Positions 35,640 through 44,301 of a DNA stretch of 54,532 nt are shown here, piece by piece (position 1 is the first letter of the stretch; each line of letters starts with the position of its first letter). This DNA is from an uncultured Polaribacter sp. GTDB lineage: Bacteria; Bacteroidota; Bacteroidia; Flavobacteriales; Flavobacteriaceae. The DNA lies in NCBI RefSeq assembly GCF_947503855.1, contig NZ_CANNFF010000013.1, forward strand, positions 1-54,532, written 5' to 3'. The notes below the pieces were generated by a model, which saw only the letters and a program-made list of their open reading frames with translations, was not told where the DNA came from and did no database searches. Made by a program: the position numbers and the translations under genes.

Positions 35640-35990
35640 TTAGGTAAGGGTATTGTCTTTTTCGTTCGGAAATACCAATGATGGTTTAAATGTTTTAGCC
35701 TCTTCAAAATCCATAAACCCATACACTATTAAAATCAACACATCGCCAACAGCAACTCTTCTTGCTGCAGCACCATTTAGGGTAATTTCTCCACTACCTC
35801 TTGGTCCTGGAATGGCGTATGTTTCTAAACGCTCGCCATTATTGTTGTTTACAATTTGAACGCGTTCTCCTTCTATAATGTTGGCTGCATCCATTAAATC
35901 TTCATCTATGGTAATGCTTCCTATATAATTTAAATCTGCACCTGTAACTTTTACACGGTGGATTTTAGATTTTACTACTTGTACTAACAT
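35640..35990 (-). CDS. panD: Aspartate 1-decarboxylase precursor
   Basis: This makes beta-alanine for pantothenate and CoA. The 116-residue precursor cuts itself between Gly24 and Ser25 in NYIGSITID, turning Ser25 into the pyruvoyl group. Substrate-site residues such as [17 protein letters not shown] and the [14 protein letters not shown] strand are intact. It lies 29 bases after panC, which uses its product. Confidence 0.96.
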   Translation of the reverse strand: MLVQVVKSKIHRVKVTGADLNYIGSITIDEDLMDAANIIEGERVQIVNNNNGERLETYAIPGPRGSGEITLNGAAARRVAVGDVLILIVYGFMDFEEAKTFKPSLVFPNEKDNTLT

Positions 35991-36019
35991 GTTGCAAAAA
36001 TACTCTTTTTTTATTATTA

Positions 36020-36865
36020 TTATTTTAAGCGAATGTTGTCAATCAATCTAATTTTTCCTGCAAATACTGCCATAAAAGCACGATATTTTTTGTCAGATTC
36101 TATCTTTTCTACTGTTTCTAATGTTTTTTCTTCAGCAATGGTAAAATATTCTAATTCTAATAAAGGTTGTTTTTTAAACTCATTTTCTACCCATTCGTTA
36201 ATTTCAGTAATATTTTTTGCACCAATTTTTCTTTGTACCTTTTTTAAAGTTTTGTAAATAAAAGGAGCTGCTTCTCTTTGTTTTTTAGATAGACGAATAT
36301 TTCTAGAACTCATTGCCAAACCGTCTTCTTCTCTAAAAATAGAACATCCTTTTATTTTTACAGGAAGTCTATTTTTTTTGACCATTTTTTTAATGATTTG
36401 CAATTGCTGAAAATCTTTTTGCCCAAAATATGCCCGGTTTGGTTGTACAATTTCGAAGAGCGTTTTTACAATTGTGGCTACACCATCAAAATGTCCAGTC
36501 CTAAATTTTCCTTCCATTTGGTTTTCTAAACCATCAAAATTAAATTTGTTGGAAACAATGTTTTCTGCATAAATTTCTTCTACAGAAGGCGTAAAAACGA
36601 TATCACAAGAAATTGTATCTAGTAATTTAATATCATTTTCTAGTGTTTTAGGATATTTTTTTAAATCTTCTACATTATCAAATTGGGTTGGATTTACAAA
36701 AATACTTACCACAACAACATCATTTTTCTTTTTTGCAGTAGATATTAAAGATAAATGCCCTTGATGCAAAGCCCCCATTGTTGGAACAAAACCAATAGAT
36801 TTATTTTTTGCCTTATAACTTAAAATACAACCTGTTAAATCTTTCTTTGTAGAAAAAATATTCAT
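36020..36865 (-). CDS. panC: Pantothenate synthetase
   Basis: This joins pantoate and beta-alanine with ATP. It has 281 residues. The ATP site is [16 protein letters not shown] with the HIGH-like [29 protein letters not shown] and the KMSKS-like GLAMSSRN are present. It is first in the operon panC, panD, flippase-like gene, with a -7 element at 36889-36896. Confidence 0.97.
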   Translation of the reverse strand: MNIFSTKKDLTGCILSYKAKNKSIGFVPTMGALHQGHLSLISTAKKKNDVVVVSIFVNPTQFDNVEDLKKYPKTLENDIKLLDTISCDIVFTPSVEEIYAENIVSNKFNFDGLENQMEGKFRTGHFDGVATIVKTLFEIVQPNRAYFGQKDFQQLQIIKKMVKKNRLPVKIKGCSIFREEDGLAMSSRNIRLSKKQREAAPFIYKTLKKVQRKIGAKNITEINEWVENEFKKQPLLELEYFTIAEEKTLETVEKIESDKKYRAFMAVFAGKIRLIDNIRLK

Positions 36866-36888
36866 GTTTGAAAAATTGATATTGCGTG

Positions 36889-36896
36889 CAAACTTA
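36889..36896 (-). promoter_or_regulatory. -7 element of the panC operon
   Basis: CAAACTTA on the plus strand is TAAGTTTG on the minus strand, 23 bases upstream of the panC ATG. Confidence 0.5.
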
Positions 36897-36928
36897 CCAT
36901 TTTAACACGATATTTGCATATTAATTTG

Positions 36929-36936
36929 TATTTTTG
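36929..36936 (+). promoter_or_regulatory. -7 element of the GT5-like/DUF4270 pair
   Basis: TATTTTTG matches TAnnTTTG, 26 bases before the ATG at 36963, divergent from the panC element. Confidence 0.55.
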
Positions 36937-36962
36937 CCAATCTCACAAAAGAGTTTGATTTA

Positions 36963-37772
36963 ATGAAGGACAAGAGAATATTATTTGTTTCGTCTGAAGT
37001 AGTACCTTACTTACCAGAAACAGAATTATCGTCAACCGCATTTAATGCTGCAAAAAACGCGCATTCTAAAGGAGTACAAACCAGAATTTTTATGCCAAGA
37101 TTTGGCGTTATTAATGAAAGAAGACATCAATTACATGAAGTAATTCGTCTTTCTGGAATGAACCTTGTTGTAAATGATATGGATATGCCGTTAATTATAA
37201 AAGTGGCTTCGATACCAAAAGAAAGAATGCAAGTTTATTTTATAGATAACGAAGAATACTTTAAAAGAAAAGCCGTTTTTACAGATGAAGATGATACTCT
37301 TTTTGAAGATAATGATGAGCGTGCTATTTTCTTTGCAAAAGGCGTTATAGAAACGGTAAAAAAATTAAATTGGGCACCAGATATTATTCATGTTCATGGT
37401 TGGATGGCGTCTTTATTACCTCTTTATTTAAAAGAGTTTTATAATGAAGAACCACTTTTTACAGAGAGTAAAATTGTAACTTCTATTTATAATAATGGTT
37501 TTGAAGGTTGTTTAAATAAAGCTTTGGCAGATAAAGTTACTTTCGATTTAAATGAAGCAAAAAAAGCAGCAACAATACAAATACCTAACCATACTAATAT
37601 ATTAAAAAGTGCCATAGAAAATTCTGATGCAATTATTTATGGTAGTGAAGATGTTTCTGAAGAATTAACTTCTTTTGTAGAAGAAAAAGAAATTCCTTTT
37701 TTAGGATTTCAAGAAGAAAATCTAAAAGAAAATTATTTAAATTTTTATGCTGACTTAGTGTCGGAAAATTAA
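36963..37772 (+). CDS. Half-length GT5 protein (glycogen synthase N-terminal domain only)
   Basis: This 269-residue protein matches the N-terminal Rossmann domain of glycogen/starch synthases: ILFVSSEVVPYLPETELS at the start, HSKGVQTRIFMPRFG, YFIDNEEYFKR and WAPDIIHVHGWMASLLPLYLK. Full GlgA is about 480 residues; the whole C-terminal donor-binding domain is absent. The KTGGL donor motif near the N-terminus is replaced by PETELSS. It is therefore unlikely to be a glycogen synthase. No frameshift is visible and the gene sits snugly before DUF4270, so it looks like a stable repurposed half. The role is unknown. Confidence 0.85.
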   Translation: MKDKRILFVSSEVVPYLPETELSSTAFNAAKNAHSKGVQTRIFMPRFGVINERRHQLHEVIRLSGMNLVVNDMDMPLIIKVASIPKERMQVYFIDNEEYFKRKAVFTDEDDTLFEDNDERAIFFAKGVIETVKKLNWAPDIIHVHGWMASLLPLYLKEFYNEEPLFTESKIVTSIYNNGFEGCLNKALADKVTFDLNEAKKAATIQIPNHTNILKSAIENSDAIIYGSEDVSEELTSFVEEKEIPFLGFQEENLKENYLNFYADLVSEN

Positions 37773-37779
37773 TTGGTTT

Positions 37780-39390
37780 ATGGTGAAAAAAATTCTTAGA
37801 AAAAGCGCCTTTTTAGGTGTATTAATATTCGTTTTATCTGCTGTTATTTCTTGCGAAGAAGACTTTACAGATATTAAAAGTGGGGTAGTAAGTAATACAA
37901 AATTTATAACCAAAGACACAATTTTAGATATTGTAGTTTCTAATGCACCAGTAGATAATGTTAGAGCAGATGGTTTAACATTAACAGCAACACCATTTTT
38001 TGGTTTTCAAGGGCAATATTTGCTTGGTACTTATATAAATGATGATTTTGAGAATATAGAAGCTTCTATTATTTCACAAGTTCTTATAAATACCAGCTTA
38101 GAAGTTTCACCATATAGCAATCCTGATAATTTAGCTTTTGAAACCACAATAGATACAGCTTATTTAAGATTGCCATATTACGCAACTTTAGAATCAAATA
38201 CAGACAGACCAGTTTATACTTTAGATTCTATTGTTGGCAATAAAGACTTGCCATTTACATTAAATATTTATGAGTTAGACACTTATTTAAATAGATTAAA
38301 CCCTGCAGACCCTTCAAAAACCAACGTTTTTCTTTCAGATACAGATTATGATGTAAAACCCAACCCTTTAAATGAGTTTGCTGATATTGATTTTACTCCA
38401 ACCGCTAATGATACTTTAGTTATCATTAAAAGAAGAAATAGTTTAGGAGACTTGTTTGAAACAGATACCATAAAATATACTTCTGGTGTAACTTCTGAAA
38501 TTTCAAGACCAATGGCAATTATTCCTTTAAAAAAGAGTTTTGCAAAACAAGTATTTGTAGATAATTATGGGTCATCAAATTTTGAATCTCAACAAGCATT
38601 TAACGATTATTTTAGAGGTATTAAAATAGAGGCAAAAGAAATAAACCATGCTTCTGGAGAAAAAGGAGGCGCTTTAATTTCTTTTAATTTAAGAAACTCT
38701 AATACACAGGCATCTACATCATCCATAGAGGTCTATTATACAAATACTTATTTTAAAGCAAATAGTACTGAAATAGATACTGTTATAAAAGTAAATCATA
38801 CCTTTCAGTTAGGTGGTATAGCAAACAATAAATTTGAAATGACCAATAGAACCTATCCTATTACAAACGAAGTTCGTTTGCAAGGTGCAGCTGGCTCTGA
38901 AGCTAAGGTAGAGGTTTTAAATGGAAATGAATTGGCAGATTTAAAAGCTAAAAATTGGTTAATAAACGACGCTTCATTAACTTTTTACATAAATAAAGAC
39001 ATAGATACTACAGACGTACCAAACAAATTATTTTTATACAAAAAAGGTATCGATGCTAATGGAAACTCAATACAAAGCTTTGTAAAAGATGTTTATACAG
39101 AAACGGCTTTTTTTGGAGGCAATTTAATTAGAGAAAGTGGTAAAGTAGATCGTTACAATTTTAGAATAACAGATTATGTGTCAGACTTGCTAAGTGGGGA
39201 AACTACTTACAACCCTCCTTTAAGATTAAAAGTTTTTAATACTTCAGATACACAAATAAACGACACTATTTTTAGAAATTTTAGTTGGAACCCAAAAGCA
39301 GTCTCTCTTTTAAATGGCGATAAAGCTGCAAACGGAGAAACAAGAAGAGCTAAATTAAAAATTTCTTACACAGAAAAACCATCAAATTAA
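37780..39390 (+). CDS. DUF4270 lipoprotein
   Basis: This 536-residue lipoprotein has its lipobox at VLSAVISC (Cys25). It is a typical DUF4270 protein of Bacteroidota with a beta-rich sequence: DTAYLRLPYYATLES, LNIYELDTYLN, a middle GIKIEAKEINHASGEKGG and a C-terminal NPPLRLKVFNTSD followed by LLNGDKAANGETRRAKLKISYTEKP. Its function is not known; a surface or periplasmic location is inferred. It starts 7 bases after the GT5-like gene and is followed 28 bases later by glmS. Confidence 0.9.
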   Translation: MVKKILRKSAFLGVLIFVLSAVISCEEDFTDIKSGVVSNTKFITKDTILDIVVSNAPVDNVRADGLTLTATPFFGFQGQYLLGTYINDDFENIEASIISQVLINTSLEVSPYSNPDNLAFETTIDTAYLRLPYYATLESNTDRPVYTLDSIVGNKDLPFTLNIYELDTYLNRLNPADPSKTNVFLSDTDYDVKPNPLNEFADIDFTPTANDTLVIIKRRNSLGDLFETDTIKYTSGVTSEISRPMAIIPLKKSFAKQVFVDNYGSSNFESQQAFNDYFRGIKIEAKEINHASGEKGGALISFNLRNSNTQASTSSIEVYYTNTYFKANSTEIDTVIKVNHTFQLGGIANNKFEMTNRTYPITNEVRLQGAAGSEAKVEVLNGNELADLKAKNWLINDASLTFYINKDIDTTDVPNKLFLYKKGIDANGNSIQSFVKDVYTETAFFGGNLIRESGKVDRYNFRITDYVSDLLSGETTYNPPLRLKVFNTSDTQINDTIFRNFSWNPKAVSLLNGDKAANGETRRAKLKISYTEKPSN

Positions 39391-39418
39391 TCAACCAAAA
39401 TTATAAATATTAATTTTT

Positions 39419-41275
39419 ATGTGTGGAATTACAGGATACATAGGTTTTAGAGATGCATATCCAATAGTAATAAATGGCTTAAAGAGACTAGAATATAGAG
39501 GGTATGATAGTGCAGGAATCATGATGTATGATGGCAATAACATCCACTTGTCTAAAACCAAAGGAAAAGTTTCTGATTTAGAGGTTATTACAAATAAAGA
39601 AAAGGAAAGAAAAGTAGGTAAAATAGGTATGGGTCATACACGCTGGGCAACACATGGTGTACCAAATGATGTAAACTCTCACCCTCACTTTTCTGAATCT
39701 AGTAATTTGGTTATTGTACACAATGGTATAATAGAAAATTACGATACCTTAAAAAAAGAATTAATATCTAGAGGTTATACTTTTAAAAGCGATACAGATA
39801 CCGAAGTACTTGTAAACTTAATAGAAGAATTAAAAAAACAGGAACAATGCAAGTTAGGTAAAGCAGTTCAAGTAGCATTAAATAATGTTATTGGCGCTTA
39901 TGCAATTGCTGTTTTTGATAAAACAAAACCAAACGAATTGGTTGTTGCAAGATTAGGAAGCCCAATTGCAATTGGTGTTGGAGAAAATAATGCAGAGTTT
40001 TTTGTAGCTTCAGATGCATCACCATTTATAGAATATACCAAAGAAGCTATTTATCTAGAAGATGAAGAAATGGCTATTATCAAACTAGACAAAGGTATTA
40101 AGGTTAGAAAAATAAAAGACGACTCTTTAGTTGACGCAAAAATACAAGAACTACAAATTAGTTTAGATCAAATAGAAAAAGGGGGTTACGATCACTTCAT
40201 GTTAAAAGAAATTTATGAGCAACCAAAAGCGATAATAGATACTTATAGAGGAAGAATGTTACCAGGTGAAGGCATTATTAAAATGTCTGGTATAGATGAT
40301 CATATTCAGAAGTTTTTAAATGCAGATAGAATAATAGTTGTTGCCTGTGGTACTTCTTGGCATGCAGGGTTGGTAGGCGAGTATCTTATAGAAGATATGG
40401 CACGTATACCTGTAGAAGTAGAATATGCTTCTGAATTTAGATATAGAAACCCAATTATTACATCTAAAGATGTTGTAATTGCTATTTCACAATCTGGAGA
40501 AACTGCAGATACTTTAGCTGCCATAAAACTAGCAAAGTCTAAAGGCGCTTTTGTTTTTGGTATTTGTAATGTTGTTGGATCTTCTATTGCAAGAGAAACG
40601 CATGCAGGAGCTTACACACATGCAGGACCAGAAATTGGTGTTGCTTCTACCAAAGCTTTTACAACCCAAATAACTGTTTTATCTCTAATTTCTTTAAAAT
40701 TAGCAAAAACAAAAGGCACTTTATCAAATTCTGCTTTTAGAATGTACCTGCAGAAAATGCAGTTAGTTCCTAAAAAAATAGAAGCACTTTTAACGATAGA
40801 TGATAAAGTGAAAGAAATTGCATCCGTTTATAAAAATGCAAAAAACTGTTTGTATTTAGGTAGAGGTTTTAACTTTCCTGTAGCTTTAGAAGGCGCTTTA
40901 AAGTTAAAAGAGATTTCTTATATACATGCAGAAGGTTACCCAGCTGCAGAGATGAAACATGGGCCTATTGCATTGATAGATGAAAACATGCCAATATTTG
41001 TAATTGCAACTAACAAAGGTCATTACGAAAAAGTGGTTAGTAACATACAAGAAATTAAGTCTAGAGCAGGTAAAATTATTGCTATTGTTACAGAAGGAGA
41101 CACACAAGTTAAAGAAATAGCAGATCATGTTATAGAAATACCAGAAACAGAGGAAGCTTTAACACCACTCTTAACAACCATACCTTTGCAGTTGTTATCT
41201 TATCACATAGCTGTAATGTTAGGTAAAAATGTAGATCAACCTAGAAATTTAGCCAAATCTGTTACAGTGGAATAA
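39419..41275 (+). CDS. glmS: Glutamine-fructose-6-phosphate aminotransferase
   Basis: This makes glucosamine-6-phosphate for peptidoglycan and lipopolysaccharide. It has 618 residues. The glutaminase nucleophile is Cys2 in MCGITGYIG, with HTRWATHG and the RGYTFKSDTDTEVL region. The synthase half has two SIS domains (VACGTSWHAG, AISQSGETADTLAA, YLGRGFNFPVALEGALKLKE) and the C-terminal DQPRNLAKSVTVE. No ribozyme-like leader is visible in the 28-base gap to DUF4270. A strong terminator follows at once. Confidence 0.97.
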   Translation: MCGITGYIGFRDAYPIVINGLKRLEYRGYDSAGIMMYDGNNIHLSKTKGKVSDLEVITNKEKERKVGKIGMGHTRWATHGVPNDVNSHPHFSESSNLVIVHNGIIENYDTLKKELISRGYTFKSDTDTEVLVNLIEELKKQEQCKLGKAVQVALNNVIGAYAIAVFDKTKPNELVVARLGSPIAIGVGENNAEFFVASDASPFIEYTKEAIYLEDEEMAIIKLDKGIKVRKIKDDSLVDAKIQELQISLDQIEKGGYDHFMLKEIYEQPKAIIDTYRGRMLPGEGIIKMSGIDDHIQKFLNADRIIVVACGTSWHAGLVGEYLIEDMARIPVEVEYASEFRYRNPIITSKDVVIAISQSGETADTLAAIKLAKSKGAFVFGICNVVGSSIARETHAGAYTHAGPEIGVASTKAFTTQITVLSLISLKLAKTKGTLSNSAFRMYLQKMQLVPKKIEALLTIDDKVKEIASVYKNAKNCLYLGRGFNFPVALEGALKLKEISYIHAEGYPAAEMKHGPIALIDENMPIFVIATNKGHYEKVVSNIQEIKSRAGKIIAIVTEGDTQVKEIADHVIEIPETEEALTPLLTTIPLQLLSYHIAVMLGKNVDQPRNLAKSVTVE

Positions 41276-41277
41276 CT

Positions 41278-41310
41278 AAAAAAAAACCAGCTTAAAAAGC
41301 TGGTTTTTTT
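41278..41310. terminator. Bidirectional terminator between glmS and the TonB-like gene
   Basis: An A-run with CCAGCTT pairs with AAGCTGG and a T-run. It separates the convergent genes ending at 41275 and 41313. Confidence 0.9.
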
Positions 41311-41312
41311 AA

Positions 41313-42041
41313 TTACTCTTTTACTAAAAAAGTAATAGGTAAACTGTAACTAACTGCTACCGGTTTGTCTCTTTGTTTACCAGGAGTCATTTTTGGTAAA
41401 GAACTTATAATTTGTTTTACTTCTTTTTCTAAAACAGGATGTGGTGCTCTTGCTTTTACATCAACAACATGTCCCTTTTTATCTATTCTAAAAACAACAT
41501 ACAAACGTTTTTTACCATTGCTTAACCCTAATTCTTGAGATAAGTTTACATCAAATTTTTTACCAAAAAATTGAGTTATTTTTTTTGTAAAACAATCTCT
41601 TAACTGTTTATTATTTCCTTTACATCCAGGATAAACAGGTACACTTTCTATCATTAAAAAAGGAATATCTTCTTCTATCTCTTCCTCTTCTTCTATTTCT
41701 ACAATCTCTCTTACATCAACAACTACAGCATCAGTTTCATCAGTTTCTGTAGATTCGATAACGGTTTCTTCTACTTTTAATTCGTCTTCTACAACCTTTA
41801 TTTTTTCTACTATTGATGGTGTTTGTTTTGGTGGTGGTGCTGTTTTAATTTGTACAATTGGTATGTCTTCCTTGATATCTTCTGTCATCGAAAATTCGCC
41901 TAAACTTTGCACCTCGTTATTCTCGTAAGTTTTATGCTCTACCAAACTGTAAATTATAAATAGCGTAAGTACTAACCCTAACTCGAAAAAAATCTTGCTA
42001 AAGTTTTCTATTTGAAACTTTGGGTTTTTTTTAATTTGCAT
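41313..42041 (-). CDS. TonB-family energy transducer (paralogue A)
   Basis: This 242-residue protein has one N-terminal membrane helix (FFELGLVLTLFIIYSLV), an acidic, Val/Glu-rich periplasmic linker (VVDVREIVEIEEEEEIEED), and a C-terminal TonB domain (RLYVVFRIDKKGHVVDVKARAPHPVLEKEV, then MTPGKQRDKPVAVSYSLPITF). TonB proteins pass proton-motive energy to outer-membrane receptors. The linker is Glu-rich where the classical one is Pro/Lys-rich. It contains CKGNNKQLRDCF, a Cys pair shared with the paralogue at 44302-45045. Confidence 0.9.
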   Translation of the reverse strand: MQIKKNPKFQIENFSKIFFELGLVLTLFIIYSLVEHKTYENNEVQSLGEFSMTEDIKEDIPIVQIKTAPPPKQTPSIVEKIKVVEDELKVEETVIESTETDETDAVVVDVREIVEIEEEEEIEEDIPFLMIESVPVYPGCKGNNKQLRDCFTKKITQFFGKKFDVNLSQELGLSNGKKRLYVVFRIDKKGHVVDVKARAPHPVLEKEVKQIISSLPKMTPGKQRDKPVAVSYSLPITFLVKE

Positions 42042-42176
42042 GATATACGTTTTATAGGTTCTAAAAAAATAAACTATTTAAAAATAGTCTTGTCAATATC
42101 TTTATCTGATACGTCAATAAAGTTTTTAAGACACTATAAAAGTAAAACTAAGTGTAGGTTTAAAATATGACTTTCA

Positions 42177-42782
42177 TCATACTTTATCATGCACTTTGGT
42201 ATGTATATTATTGTTCCATAAAGTTAAAATATCTGTAGCAACACTAGCACCACTTCCAGCTGCAATTGCAAATTGACTACGCCAGCCAGCAATAGTACCA
42301 CAACAATATAAACCACTTTTTATAACGTGATTTTTGTTTTGTAACTGAATTCTATTTTTTGATATGTTGGCTTTTTTATGTGGAATCACATATTCTTCTA
42401 AACCTTTAATAGTAAAAGGCTTAGAGTAGTTTAATGCAACAACAATATTTTTAGAGAAATAGGTGTTTTTGTTTGAAGTAACTTTATAGCCATTGTCAGT
42501 ACTTTCTATAGACAGTACTTTTTCTGTATTCATTTGATTAATATGAGGATACAGGTCTGTTAATTGTTTTTTACCTTCTTTAAGAATAGTACTCCCCAAT
42601 TTACCAGGGCTTAACCCTAACACGTTATTAAACAACGCATTTTGTAAATGAGATGCTTTTTGGTGCATAAATATTCCAATTTTTTTATCGGTTGCAAAGG
42701 CTTTTTCTTTTGCAGAACCTAAAACCAAGGCACACTGCATTCCAGAAACTCCACCACCAATAATTAACACATCAAAACTCAT
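42177..42782 (-). CDS. Short FAD-binding oxidoreductase-like protein
   Basis: This 201-residue protein has the dinucleotide motif VLIIGGGVSGMQCALVLG at the N-terminus and the second FAD motif GLYCCGTIAGWRSQFAIAAGSG near the C-terminus, which resembles thioredoxin-reductase-like proteins. It lacks the NAD-binding domain and any redox CxxC, and is about 100 residues shorter than TrxB. It may bind FAD and work with another reductase. It starts one base after the marC stop, so they form one transcript. Confidence 0.8.
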   Translation of the reverse strand: MSFDVLIIGGGVSGMQCALVLGSAKEKAFATDKKIGIFMHQKASHLQNALFNNVLGLSPGKLGSTILKEGKKQLTDLYPHINQMNTEKVLSIESTDNGYKVTSNKNTYFSKNIVVALNYSKPFTIKGLEEYVIPHKKANISKNRIQLQNKNHVIKSGLYCCGTIAGWRSQFAIAAGSGASVATDILTLWNNNIHTKVHDKV

Positions 42783-42783
42783 A

Positions 42784-43365
42784 TTAAAACAACATTTTTA
42801 TATTGGCTGCAAATAATTTTACAGCTATAGCTAGTAAAATGACACCAAAAACTTTTCTAATTATTTGTATACCTGTAGCACCAATCAAACGCTCTATTTT
42901 AGACGATGTTTTTAATACCATGTAAATAACGAGTACATTTAAAAAAACAGCTACAATAATATTTTCTATGGCAAATTCTGCTCTTAAAGATAGCAAAGTT
43001 GTTAAACTACCAGGACCCGCTATTAAAGGAAATGCTAATGGAAAAACAGTAGCGGTTATAGTTCCAGAATCTGCATCGTCTTTATAAAGTGTAATACCTA
43101 AAATCATTTCTAAAGCAATAAAAAATAAGATAAACGAACCTGCAACAGCAAAAGAGTTTACATCTATCCCTATAAAACTTAACAAGCTTTTTCCTAAAAA
43201 TAGAAAAAATACCATAATAATACCAGCAATTATAGAAGCCTTTTCAGATTGAATATGACCTACTTTTTTTCGTAAATCTATAATAATAGGTATGTTCCCT
43301 ATAATATCTATTACTGCAAACAAGACCATAAATGCAGTTAAAATTTGTTTTAGATTAAATTCCAT
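42784..43365 (-). CDS. MarC family membrane protein
   Basis: This 193-residue protein has six membrane helices. Family motifs include FAVIDIIGNIPIIIDL near the N-terminus, and TVFPLAFPLIAGPGSLTTLLSL in the middle with the conserved PLAxPLIAGPG. The function of MarC/UPF0056 is unsettled; it is not proven to confer resistance. It has a minus-strand promoter element at 43385-43392. Confidence 0.92.
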   Translation of the reverse strand: MEFNLKQILTAFMVLFAVIDIIGNIPIIIDLRKKVGHIQSEKASIIAGIIMVFFLFLGKSLLSFIGIDVNSFAVAGSFILFFIALEMILGITLYKDDADSGTITATVFPLAFPLIAGPGSLTTLLSLRAEFAIENIIVAVFLNVLVIYMVLKTSSKIERLIGATGIQIIRKVFGVILLAIAVKLFAANIKMLF

Positions 43366-43384
43366 ATATGTTTCTATTTTTTTG

Positions 43385-43392
43385 CAAAATTA
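43385..43392 (-). promoter_or_regulatory. -7 element of the marC transcript
   Basis: CAAAATTA on the plus strand is TAATTTTG on the minus strand, 19 bases upstream of the marC ATG. Confidence 0.5.
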
Positions 43393-43438
43393 GCCAACTA
43401 ACTTTAGCTTTCTGTAAAGTTAAAGAAAAAAAATATAC

Positions 43439-43446
43439 TATTTTTG
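43439..43446 (+). promoter_or_regulatory. -7 element of the DUF3109 gene, implying a leaderless mRNA
   Basis: TATTTTTG ends only four bases before the ATG at 43451. With transcription starting a few bases after the element, the message would have essentially no leader. Confidence 0.6.
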
Positions 43447-43450
43447 CTAC

Positions 43451-44020
43451 ATGTTTCAGTTAGGAAAAACAATAGTTTCAGAAGATATTATAGAAAAAGA
43501 TTTTGTCTGCAATTTATCTGCGTGCAAAGGGGCTTGCTGCATAGATGGTGAAGCTGGTGCACCTTTAGATAAAGAGGAAACTAAAATTCTAGAAAAAATA
43601 TATCCGAAGGTAAAACCTTTTTTAAGAAAAGAAGGAATTGCTGTTATAGAAAAAGAAGGTACTTGGGTAACCAGTGAATGGGGAGAGTTAGAAACCCCTC
43701 TAATAAAAGGCGCAGATTGTGCTTATGTTATTTTTGATGACAAAAACACAGCGCTTTGTGCTATTGAAGAAGCCTATAACCAAGGTGAGATTGATTGGAA
43801 AAAACCAGTTTCTTGCCATTTATACCCTGTAAGAGTTAAAGATTATACCGAGTTTGCTGCTGTAAATTACCATAAGTGGGAAATTTGTGATGACGCTTGT
43901 TCTTTAGGGAAAGAGCTACAAGTACCTGTTTATAAATTTGTAAAACAAGCTTTAATTAGAAAGTTTGGAGAAAATTGGTATGCTGAATTAGAAAAAGTTG
44001 CAGAAAAGCATTTAAAATAA
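43451..44020 (+). CDS. DUF3109 family cysteine-rich protein
   Basis: This 189-residue cytoplasmic protein has a metal-chelating pattern: CNLSACKGACC near residue 17, then DCAYVIFDD, ALCAIEEAY, SCHLYPVRV and CDDACSLG. This is typical of DUF3109 and related zinc/iron-chelating domains (YkgJ-like). The ligands are all present. The role is unknown; metal binding is inferred from the cysteines. It appears to be a single gene with a very short leader. Confidence 0.9.
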   Translation: MFQLGKTIVSEDIIEKDFVCNLSACKGACCIDGEAGAPLDKEETKILEKIYPKVKPFLRKEGIAVIEKEGTWVTSEWGELETPLIKGADCAYVIFDDKNTALCAIEEAYNQGEIDWKKPVSCHLYPVRVKDYTEFAAVNYHKWEICDDACSLGKELQVPVYKFVKQALIRKFGENWYAELEKVAEKHLK

Positions 44021-44145
44021 ATAAAATTTCAATATTATTTTAGGTCCTAAACTTTTATGAGAACTGTTTTTTAAATCATAATACCACTTATACCTTATTT
44101 AGTACCATTTATACATTTTTAAATTTTAATTAGAGATAAAGTTTG

Positions 44146-44153
44146 TAAATTTG
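44146..44153 (+). promoter_or_regulatory. -7 element of a candidate small RNA or leader
   Basis: TAAATTTG matches TAnnTTTG. It lies just upstream of the hairpin that opens the candidate RNA at 44159-44251. Confidence 0.5.
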
Positions 44154-44158
44154 ATTAC

Positions 44159-44251
44159 AATTTCGGGGGAAATTACGAAATGAATTAGAAAAATTAGTTA
44201 AGATTAATGTCTTAATTAAAAAAAGCATCACTTTTTAGTGATGTTTTTTTT
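44159..44251 (+). ncRNA. Candidate small RNA or attenuator ahead of the TonB-like gene
   Basis: Three structures are lined up: AATTTC-GGGG-GAAATT (44159-44174), TTAAGA/TCTTAA (44198-44215), and a terminator CATCACT/AGTGATG with A- and T-runs (44218-44251). A TAAATTTG promoter element precedes them. No open frame of note exists in it. The next gene starts 50 bases later and I find no better promoter for it, so this could be an attenuated leader or a free RNA of about 90 bases. Confidence 0.5.
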
Positions 44252-44301
44252 ATGGCACAAACTTTGTTTTAGTAAAGTCTTAACATTAAAACTTTCTAAT
44301 T

